A stretch of 64,000 nt of DNA from Erythrobacter litoralis (GTDB lineage: Bacteria > Pseudomonadota > Alphaproteobacteria > Sphingomonadales > Sphingomonadaceae). Made by a program: the position numbers and the translations under genes. The notes beneath the pieces were generated by a model, which saw nothing but the letters and a program-made list of their open reading frames with translations, searched no databases and was not told the DNA's origin. Positions 43,074-55,000 of the stretch are shown here, piece after piece; within the stretch, counting starts at the first letter, position 1, and every line of letters starts with the position of its first letter. The stretch lies in the NCBI RefSeq assembly GCF_029760855.1, contig NZ_SOSI01000001.1, forward strand, positions 124,001-188,000, written 5' to 3'.

Positions 43074-46000
43074 ATGCTCTCCCAGAAATCAGAACCTTTC
43101 GGGGGTCGCGAAAATATGCCGGGTAAGAGCTTTTATCAGTTGCAGTTGATGGCCCTTGAGCCGCGCATGATGTTTGACGGGGCGGGCATGGTAACTGCGC
43201 TCGCAACGGATGCTGGTGGTTCGCAGGCCCTGACGCAGAGTTTTTCTCCGGACGTCGCCGTTATTGGGCCTCATTCGCTCATAGGGAATGACCCCCTTCA
43301 TTTCGCTCCGGGCCTGCTCGATTTCGAAGCCACCTCGTCTTCGATTGCCGAGAGTGCCGGAGAAGTATCGGCTAACGCGGATTGGCAAAATGTCGGCGAA
43401 CAGCAAGGCGAAACGATTGCATATCTGGCAGAACGATCAGACGTATCCGGAGACAGTCCTTTACGCGAGCTGGCATGGAATGGCGATGCCGATGCCGATG
43501 ATCGGAACGCATATCGATCAGCTAGCACTGCCGACCTTCTGCCTCTGGCGCTGCGTCCGAGTAGATTGGCCTTGGACGCTGCCGGCATCGGAATTCTATC
43601 CGGCGGAGACGAACTGCCAAAGATTTTCCGGCATGATGGCGAAGTTGTCGATCTGCTGGGCGAGACCCTTCCTTCTCCCTTGTCGGAACGCCAAAGCGAA
43701 AACGACTTCATCTTCATCGATACGAGTATCGAAAACTATCAGGAACTGGTCGGAACCTGGGAGGATCGCGGCACCATCGTACTGATCGACGCCGCACAGG
43801 ACGGTGTCGACCAGGTACTTGCCGCAATGGCCGGAGCGGAGGACGTCGGTGCGATCCATATCGTCAGCCATGGCGAGCGCGGTGTGTTCTGGCTGGGCAG
43901 CACGCGCGTCGATTCCGACGCGCTGACCGGAGAACTTGCATCATCGTTCGCCTGGATCGGCTCGAAGCTCACCGATGGTGGGGACGTTCTGCTATATGGC
44001 TGCGACACCGGCGCGGGGGATGCCGGGCAGATCCTTCTCGACGAATTGGCTGCCATCACCGGCGCAGACATGGCGGCATCGATCGACGATACCGGCGCCA
44101 TTTCGCGCGGTGGGGACTGGGTGCTCGAAAACCGCCTTGGATCGGTAGAGACAGCTTCGCTCGTTGCCGAGAGCTGGGAAGGACTGTTGGCTCCCACAGC
44201 GATTTCCGCCCCGGCAGACTCCCTGACTGTAAGAGATGCAAACGGTGCGATCCTGGCGCAGGGGTCCGCTGGCTTCGCGGCGTTCGGCCGCTTCTCGCCG
44301 GAAGTTCCGGCGGGCGGCGTAGCGACCTGGGCGAATGTCGGAACGGTAAACGGACAGTCCATCAGCATCAGCGCCACGGTGGTATCGCTGGGCGACGGCG
44401 ATACGATTCGATTCGAACGGCCCGGCGTAGTCAGCGACGACCCGACCATCGCGCTGTTCGCCGGGGGCTTAGCCACGGAAAACGCTACGGTTCAGATCAG
44501 GTGGGATGTTTTCTACACCGCCACGGGCGCACCGGCGCAAATCGACATTAGCTATACGGTCGCGGACATCGATGGTGTGGGTAATCTGCCGCGCAGCCGT
44601 GAATTCGTAACCGTCGATACCGATACGCTTTCGTCCTTCCAGGCTTCCAATGGCTCGCGGGTTTTGTTCGACACCTCCATTCCAGGCGAGGTGACCGCCT
44701 CGGGCACAAGCAACGAGAATGGTGAAGTTCCGTCTGCCGCCCGCTTCAACTGGCTCGACACGAGCAGTTGGACGATCACCTACAATCTCGTGCCGACAGT
44801 CTCGGCGAATGCCATTTTCTCGCACGACGGCGATCTGGACTTCGACCTCGGCGCCGGAGGGACGACCGTATCGATCCCGCGTCTAGATCTCGACGCTAAC
44901 AACAGCACCGCTGCCGATTCGGGTTATCGCGGCACGTATGTAGAGAACAGCGCGGGCGTTTCGATTGTCGATACAGACGTTTCGGTCACCAACCCGCAAG
45001 GCAACGTACAATCGGCGCGGATTGTATTGACGAATGCACAAGCGGGTGATGCGCTGCTGGTCGGGGGATCGGCCGCCGCATCCGGAACGCTGGCTGGCGG
45101 AATTTCCTATACCCGTACGGCGAACGAGGTGACGCTGACCGGCGCATCGACCGCCGCGCAATATCAGAATGCCTTGCGCGCCATTACGTTCGTTACCGCG
45201 GGCGAACAACCGATCGAGACCGATCGGTCAATCGATATCAATTTTGCGAACGCGTCGTTTTCGTCCAACATCGCGACGTCGACAATTTCGGTGGTGGAAG
45301 TCAACGATCCGCCGGTTGCCGTCGACGATCCGCAACGGACCACAGGCGAAGATACGCCGCTTGCCAATATCGCCGTACTGGGCAACGACACGGATGCCGA
45401 AGGCGACCCGTTGACCGTAATCGGTGCGAGTGCAACGAACGGAACGGTGACGATCAACGGCGATGGAACGCTGAATTATACGCCGCGCGCGGATTTCAAC
45501 GGCACCGACACGATCACCTATACAATCAGCGACGGGCGCGGCGGAACTTCGAGCGCGATCGTTCCCATTACGGTCACCCCGGTGAACGACGCCCCCGTCG
45601 CCACTCAAAGCTTGCCGAACCAGGTCCATACCGATGCCGCAGCGGATATCAGCGTGCAGACCGCCGGTGGCTTCGACGATGTCGATGATACCGCGCTGAC
45701 TTACAGCGCAACCAGCCTTCCCGCGGGTCTCTCCATAGATCCGTCGACCGGCGCGATTACCGGGACGATCGACAATTCGGCAAGCCAGGGCGGCGCCGGT
45801 GGGGTCTATTCGGTCACGGTCACGGCGACAGACGCGGGCGGGCTTTCTGCGTCGCAAACATTCAGCTGGACGGTCACCAATCCGGCGCCGGTAGCGGCCG
45901 ACGATACCGCCAATACGAACGAAGACGTGTCGACCACTATCGATGTGCTTGCGAACGATGCCGATCCCGACGTCGATACGCTGAGCGTAATTTCGGCAAG

Positions 46001-49000
46001 TGCAGCCAATGGCAGCGTGGTCATCAATGCCGATGGCACGATAACCTATACGCCCAATGCCGATTTCAATGGACCCGATACTATCACCTATACCGTTAGC
46101 GATGGTGAAGGCGGCACGAGTACGGCCACGGTTTCGGTTGCCGTTGATCCCGTAAACGATGCTCCGGTCGCGGTTGGCAGTCTGCCTTCGCAAAGCGATG
46201 CCGATGCGACGGCTGGTGTCAACGTCGATGTTTCAGGCGGCTTTGCCGATCGCGACGACGCAACTCTGTCGTACAGTGCAACCGGTATGCCCGCCGGCCT
46301 GTCCATCGATGCGGCCACCGGCGTGATAACCGGTACCATCGACAATTCGGCGAGCCAAGGCGGCACTGGCGGCGTCTATGCGGTGACAGTCGTTGCGACT
46401 GACGCCGAAGGCCTTTCGGCCGAACAGACCTTCAGCTGGAACGTTACCAATCCCGCGCCCGTAGCGGCCGACGATACCGCGAGCACCAACGAGGACACGC
46501 CCGTCCTCATCGACGTGCTGCCGAACGATACCGATCCCGATGGCGATGCGCTGAATGTCGTTTCTGCGATAGCTTCGATCGGTCAGGCCACGCTGGTCGG
46601 CAATCGGATCAATTACGTGCCGCCCGCCAATTTCAACGGCACGGCCACGATCACCTATAGCATCAGCGATGGTGAGGGGGGCACCAGCACGGCGCGAGTC
46701 GCCGTCACCGTGAACCCTGTGAACGATGCACCCACATCGGCCCCTATACCGGCGGAAGAGGTAGCGGATGGCGAGACCGTATCCGTCTCAGTTGCCGATG
46801 CATTCCAGGATGTCGATGGCGACGCGTTGTCCTACAGCGCAACGGGCCTCCCGCCCGGGTTGGTCATTGATCCTGCGACCGGTCTGATAAGCGGTACGAT
46901 CGCGTCCGATGCCAGTCAGACCGACGACGGCATCTACACTGCGGTCATCACAGTGGCGGACGGGAATGGCGGCGCCGCAAGCGAAACGATCACGTTCAAT
47001 ATTGCCAACCCGCCGCCCATTGCGACGGACGACAACGCCGCCACGCAGGAAGATACGCCGGTAAATATCGACGTGCTGGCCAACGACAACGATCCCGATG
47101 GCGATCCACTGACGGTGGTTTCGGCAAATGCCCCCAACGGCACGGTGGTGATCGAGGCCGACGGAACGCTGACCTACACGCCGAACCTCAATTTCAACGG
47201 CACGGACACGATCACCTACGAGATTTCCGACGGGAATGGCGGCACTTCAATCGCGACCGTGACCGTGTCGATCGCGGACGTGAACGACGTGCCGGTGCAA
47301 AGTGGTACTGTCGGCGACCAGTCGAATCTTGATGGTCAAACGGTTTCTCTGCCTGTCGACAACGCATTCCGCGATCCTGACGGAGATACCCTGACCTTCT
47401 CGGCGGCCGGTCTGCCGGTCGGGCTGACCATCGATCCTTCGTCCGGCATAATTTCCGGCACTATCGACAACAGCGCAAGCCAGGGCGGTCCGGCAGGCGA
47501 CGGCGTATACTTGATAACCATCACGGTATCGGACGGCAGGGGTGGAACGGAAACGCAATCGTTCAGCTGGGCCGTCGCCAATCAGGCGCCCATCGCCGCG
47601 AACGACACGGCTACGACTTCCGAAGATACACCGGTCAATAACGCCGTCCTCGCCAATGACGTCGATCCCGATGGCGACGATTTGCGGGTCATCGAAGCCG
47701 CGGCCGGCAGCGGCACGATCACCATCAATGCGGATGGAACGCTGACCTACGTGCCGAATTCGAATTTCAACGGTACAGACACGATCGTCTATACCGTCGT
47801 TGATGACGAAGGGGGCAGGTCTTCCGCCAGCGTTGATATAACGGTCACCGCGGTCAACGATGCTCCGACAACGGAAGGACTTCCGGATCAGAGAGGACGC
47901 GATAGCCAGGTCGTCCGTATCCCGACTGCCTCCGCATTCACCGATATAGACGGCGACGATTTGACTTTCAGAGCCGACGGATTGCCGCCGGCACTCTCCA
48001 TCGATGCCAATACCGGCGTTATTTCCGGCACGCTGGCAGCGGACAGTTCCCAGCGCGGCCCGTTCACCGTTACCGTGACCGCAACGGATCCATCTGGCGC
48101 GGAAGTAAGTGCCACGTTCGCCTATTCGGTTCAGAATGTTCCGCCGGTTGCGCAGGACGATACGGTTTCCACTCCGGAAGATACGCCGGTGACAGTCGCG
48201 GTGCTTTCGAACGACAGCGATCCGGATGGTGATCCCATCGCAATCACATCTGCCAGCACGGATAACGGCACGGTTGCTGTCAATCCGGACGGAACGCTAA
48301 CGTTCACGCCGGATGCGAATTTCAACGGCGAAGCAAACGTCACATACGTGATCTCGGATGGTCAGGGCGGCACGGCCACCGCTACGCTGACCGTCAACGT
48401 CATCCCACAGAACGACGCGCCGACTGCCGTCGATATCCCCGACCTAAGTTATGAAGACGGCCAGGCGGTCTCGGTGACGACGGAAAGCTTCTTCGCCGAT
48501 ATCGATGGCGATGATCTGACAATCAATGCCATCGGCTTGCCGCCGGGGCTGCTGATTGATCCGGCGACCGGGCTGATTTCGGGAACACTTGCAAGCGATG
48601 CGAGCCAAGGCGGACCTGCCGGAAACGGAATCTACACAGTCACCCTCACGGCCGATGACGGCAATGGCGGAACGGTATCACAGGATTTCCTCTGGACGAT
48701 AACGAACCCTGCCCCGACTGCGGCCAATGATACCGCGACCACGGACGAAGATACCTCCGTCGACATCGCAATATTGCCGAACGATGTCGATCCGGATGGC
48801 GATCCGCTACAGGTAATTTCCGCTTCCGCACAAAACGGCACGGTCGCGATCCAACCGGATGGCACCCTTACTTACACGCCGAACGCCGATTTCAACGGCC
48901 CGGATGCGATCACCTACACGATCAGCGACGGCAATGGCGGCCGGTCGACCGCCGCCGTGACGGTGACGGTCAATCCGATCAACGATGCGCCCGTCGCCAA

Positions 49001-52000
49001 CGACGACGTCGCGACGACAGATGAGGATACCCCTGTCACGATCGGCGTGCTCGGCAACGACCGCGACGTGGATGGCGACCCTCTGACGATCACCGCCGCA
49101 ACCTCGCCCGATGGAACAGTCACGATCAATCCGGACGGCACGCTTCGCTTCGCTGCGAACGCCGACTTTACCGGAACGACCACGATCACCTATGAAGTGT
49201 CGGACGGCAATGGCGGAACTGCGACCGCAACCGTCAATATCACGGTCAATCCGATCAACGATGACCCGGTTGCAAATCCGGACATTGCAACGACGGTTGA
49301 GGATACGCCGGTCACCGTTGCCCTGCTGACGAACGATGCCGATGTCGATGGCGACCCGCTGACGATTACCGAAGCGACTGCGCCGAACGGCACGATCTCG
49401 GTAAATGGAGACGGGTCGGTCACTTACACGCCCGATCCCGATTTCAACGGCACCGACACGATTACCTATACCGTCAGCGACGGACGGGGCGGCTTTGCAA
49501 CGTCCACCGCGACCATTACGGTCGATCCAGTCAACGATGCGCCCGTGGCGAGCGCGATCGCGCCGCAGAATAACGATGACAATACTCCCGTCGCGCTCGA
49601 CGTATCGGGCAATTTCAGCGATATCGATGGCGATACGGTGACCTTCACCGCAACCGGCCTGCCCGCCGGGCTTGCGATCGATGCCGCCGGAACCATTACG
49701 GGCACCATCGCCAGCGATGCGTCGCAGGGCGGGCCTGATGGCGACGGCGTGTATCAAGTCACCATCACCGCCGACGACGGCAATGGCGGCATCACGTCGA
49801 CGACATTCGCCTGGACGGTTAAGAATACGGTCCCGGTCGCGAACAACGACAATGCGACGACGTCCGAAGATACGCCCGTCAATATCCCTGTGCTGGCCAA
49901 CGATACGGATCCGGACGGGGATGCACTTGTCGTATCCTTTGCCACGGCGGCGAACGGAACCGTGATCGTGGAGGCGGATGGCTCCATCACCTATACGCCC
50001 GACGCCGATTTTAACGGCACCGACACAATCAGCTACGTAATCAGTGACGGAGAGGGTGGGACGAGTACCGCAATGGTGACCGTGACCGTCGATCCAGTCA
50101 ACGATGCACCAGTGGCCGACCCAGCGTTGATCGACCAGACGAACGCGGATGCAGACACAGTAGCTGTCGATGTCTCGGCCAATTTCGACGACATCGATGG
50201 GGATGTATTGACGTTCACCGCAAGCGGCCTTCCCACGGGGCTTGCCATCGATGCTTCGGGCGTAATTTCGGGAACGATCGATCCCGCCGCTTCACAGGGC
50301 GGCCCGGCGGGCGACGGCATCTACGACGTTGTGATTACGGCCGATGACGGGAACGGCGGCACTGTGCAGTCTACCTTCGAATGGGCGGTCGCCAACCCCG
50401 CCCCGGTCGCATCGAACGACAATGTGGCCACCGATGAAGACATGCCTATGAACATTGTCGTCCTCGCCAACGATGCCGACCCCGATGGAGATGCCCTCTC
50501 CATTGTGTCCGCCAGTGCGGCGAACGGCTCCGTAACTATCGAAGCGAACGGCACCCTTACCTATACGCCGGATGCGAATTTCAACGGCACGGACACGATT
50601 TTCTATCAGATCAGCGACGGTCAGGGCGGCACTGACACCGCTATCGTAACCGTCGCGGTAAATCCGCAGAACGATGCACCGGTCGCCGATCCCCAATTGA
50701 CGAACCGGACTGATGACGACGCTGATACGGTCGCGCTCGACGTTTCGGGCAATTTCGCCGACGTTGATGGCGATATTCTGTCTTACACCGCAACGGGCCT
50801 TCCCGCCGGCCTCGCCATCGATGCGGCCGGCATAATCACCGGCACGATCGATCCTTCGGCCTCGCAAGGGGGGCCGGAGGCCAACGGCATCTATACCGTT
50901 ACCGTCACCGCCGATGACGGTAATGGCGGCACGGCCAGCTCGATATTCCTGTGGACCGTCATCAATCCCGCACCCGCTGCAGTCCAGGATACGGCGAGCA
51001 CCGGCGAGGACGTGCCGGTCGATATCGTGGTCCTGGCAAACGATGCCGACCCCGACGGAGACACGCTGACCGTCATCAACGCGTCGGCCGCCAACGGGAT
51101 CGTTCAAATCAACGACGACGGGACGATCACCTACACCCCCGATGCGAATTTCAACGGCAGCGATACCATTGTCTATACAATCGACGATGGCGAGGGAGGC
51201 AGCGCGACCTCATCGGTTACGGTGACCGTCAATCCGCTCAACGATGCGCCGGTCACCGCAGGCCTGCCCGATCTGACCGATGGCAATAATGAGGCGATTT
51301 CGGTCGCGCTTGCCCCGGCCTTCAGCGATGCGGAAGGCGATCCGCTTACCTTCACCGCAACCGGTCTTCCCGATGGACTGTCGATCGATCCCACAACCGG
51401 ACAGATAACCGGGACCACAAATCCCACCGCATCTTCGGGCGGCCCGGGCGGCGATGGTATCTATACGGTCACGGTTCGGGCGACCGACCCGGTCGGCCTG
51501 TTCGCTGAAACGACATTCGTGTGGACCATAAACAACCAGCCTCCGACCGCTATCGACGACAGCTTTACCGGTACGGAGGACACGCCCCAAGTGCTGAACG
51601 TGCTGGACAACGACATCGACCCCGATGCCGATCCGGATCGACCGATCACCATCATCGATGTGCAGGCGACCAACGGCACAGCAATTGTCAATGCCGACGG
51701 CACGATTACGTTTACGCCCGACCCCGATTTCAACGGCACGGCTACGGTTACCTACACGATCGAGGACGCCAATGGCGACCCGGCGACGGCCATCGCAACG
51801 ATCGAGATAGCTCCGGTCAACGATGCGCCGCGTGCGGCTGTCCTGCCCGATCGCGACAATCTGGAAGGCGATACGGTCGCAATAGATGCAGGTGCACTGT
51901 TCAGCGATCCCGAAGGCGATACGTTGACGTTCAGCGCCAGCAACCTTCCGGCGGGCCTTTCAATAGACCCGGCGACCGGGGTGGTTTCCGGCACGATCTC

Positions 52001-55000
52001 CGCCGATGCCGGACAGATCGACGGCGGCGTCTATCAGACCACCATTACGGCCGATGATGGCAATGGCGGCATCACCGATGTTACCTTCGTCTGGACGATC
52101 GGCAATCCGGCTCCCACGGCCGTCAACGACGCCGCATCGACGCTGGAAGACACGCCGCTTAACATCGCGGTGCTGAGCAACGATACCGATCCCGATGGCG
52201 ATACCCTGACAGTCATCAGTGCTTCCGCGCCGAATGGCACGGTCGTCATCGAGGCCGACGGAAGCCTCACCTATACGCCCGATACGGATTTCAACGGTAG
52301 CGACACCATTACGTACCAAGTCTCGGACGGTCAGGGCGGTACCTCGACTGCGAACGTCGCGGTCACCGTCTCTGCTGAGAACGACGCTCCGACTGCCCAG
52401 CCTATCCCGGCACAGACCGGTGAAGACGCAGATGTAGTTACGCTGGACCTTTCAGCAGGCTTCGCCGACGTCGATGCCGATACGCTGACCTTCACGGCTA
52501 TCGGCCTGCCTGCCGGGCTTTCGATCAATGCCGATGGTATCGTGACAGGAACCATCGATCCTTCCGCATCGCAGGGCGGTCCTGTGGGCGACGGGGCGTA
52601 TCAGGTCAGCGTCATTGCCGACGATGGCCAGGGCGGGGCGGTTTCAACGTCCTTCTCTTGGCGGGTGATCAATCCGGCACCGACAGCGGTGGACGATGCC
52701 GCCGCGACCGATGAAGACACACCCGTCGTCATCGATGTGCTCGGTAACGATATCGATCCAGACAACGATACGCTGACCATCACAACCGCCAGCGCATCGA
52801 ACGGCACGGTGACGATTAATCCCGACGGGACGATCACTTATACGCCCGATGCCAACTTCAACGGCACTGATACCGTCACCTATAGGGTCGACGATGGCGA
52901 GGGAGGCGTTTCGACCGGTATCGTGACCGTCGGCGTGGCGGCGCAAAACGATGCGCCAACGGCGTCGCCGATCCCGGCGCGCGCTGGCCAGGATGCGGAA
53001 GCAGTGAACCTCGACGTCTCGGCGGCCTTCGACGATGTGGACGGCGATACTCTCACCTTCAACGCCATGGGCCTGCCCGCCGGTCTGACGATCGACGGCG
53101 ACGGAACTATTACCGGCACCATCGATCCCGCGGCATCTCAGGGCGGCCCGAATGGCGACGGGACCTACGAAGTTACCGTCACCGCCGACGACGGGAACGG
53201 CGGCACGGTATCCACGACCTTCTCGTGGGCGGTCACCAATCCCGCGCCCGTCGCTGCGTCCGACAGCGTTGCGACGCCCGAAGACACCCCGGTCAATATC
53301 CCGGTCCTCGGCAACGACAGCGATGCCGATGGCGACCCGCTGACGGTAACGCAGGCAAGCGCCGCAAACGGAACCGTCGTAATCGAGGCCGACGGTACGA
53401 TCACCTATACGCCGGATGCCGAATTCAACGGGATCGACACGATCTTCTACACGATCAGCGATGGGAATGGCGGCACCGCGAGCGCTTCCGTCACAGTCGC
53501 AGTGAATTCGGTGAACGATCTTCCGGTCGCCGCCGACGATACGGCAACGACGAACGAAGACACGCCGATCACCATTCCGCTGCTCGCAAACGATAGCGAC
53601 CCGGATGGCGATAATCTTACAGTTACCGCCGTAACGGCCGCCAATGGTACGGTAACGATCGCTGCAGATGGTAGCGTGATTTACACGCCGAATGCCGATT
53701 TCAACGGCACCGATACGATCAGCTACACGGTCGACGACGGTAATGGCGGAACCGATACGGCCTTCGTCACGGTCACCGTTCTGCCGATCAACGATGCGCC
53801 GGTCGCTGCGCCGGATACGGCGACAGTCGATGAAGACGCATCGGTGGTCATCCCGGTCCTGAACAACGATGTGGACGTAGACGGCGATCCCCTCGCGATC
53901 ACGCAGGCAAGCTCACCCGATGGCGTTGTGACCGTCAATGCGGACGGCTCCGTCACGTTCACGCCCAATGCCGATTTCAACGGTCCGACGACGATTACCT
54001 ATTCAATCGACGACGGACAGGGGGGAACTGCCACTGCGACCGTTTCGGTCGGGGTAAGGCCGGTCAACGATCCCCCGGTCGCAGCGAACGATACGGCGAC
54101 TACGGATGAGGACATGCCGGTCACCATCGCGCCGCTGGCAAACGATACGGATACGGACGGCGACGTACTTTCGATCGTATCGGCCAATGCACCAAACGGT
54201 ACAGTGACGATCAATCCCGACGGCACGATCACATATGTGCCGCTGCCTAATTTCAACGGCACGGACATAATCACCTATCAGGTGAGCGACGGTATGGGCG
54301 GTTTCGATACCGCATCGGTCACGGTGAGCGTAGATGCCGTCAACGATCTGCCGGTCGCCGTAAACGACACCGCTGTCGTGGACGAGGATAATGAAATCGT
54401 CATCCCGGTCCTCGCAAACGACGCAGACCCGGATGGCGACCCCCTGAGCGTCGTGACAGCGGAAGCGCCGAACGGGACCGTTACGATCAATGGCGACGGC
54501 ACGATCACGTATGTCCCCAATCCCGACTTCGTCGGAAGCGATACGATTACCTATACAGTGTCCGATGAGAACGGCGGCACTTCGACCGCGACGGTTACCG
54601 TTACGGTCGAAGACACGAACGAAACGCCGGTCGACCAATCGGAAACGGTCGGCGTTATCGGCGGCACCATCACTGATATCAACGTTCTCGCAAACGCCTT
54701 CGATGCCGATGGCGATACCCTGACGGTTATCTCCGCACAGGCGGATCTGGGTGAAGTCATCATCAACCCCGACGGCACTCTGCGCTACGTCGCGCCGACT
54801 GGCTTCGATGGCGTCGCGACTATTACCTACGTTATTTCGGATGGTAATGGCGGAACCGTGCAATCGAGCGTGTTTGTTACGGTCGCCGAAAGCGGTGCCG
54901 ACGTGACCTTCCTCCTGCAACAGGGCCGAGATGTTGGCTTCTTGAATTGGGGCAGAGATGACTTTGCTCCTGATCGGACGGGCAGCTTCATTTCGGCACC

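Noticed and set aside
45304-54897. Possible CRISPR or satellite array
   Set aside because: The repetition is at protein level, in one open frame, with units of about 260-300 bp and variable DNA identity. There is no repeat-spacer structure.
45228-54920. Long reverse-strand open frames opposite the giant gene (for example 45228-46193, 48807-49757, 50292-51107, 54003-54920)
   Set aside because: They mirror the codon pattern of the forward repeats, are rich in Arg, Ile and Gly in repeat phase, and have no starts with ribosome sites. They are shadows of the repeat array.
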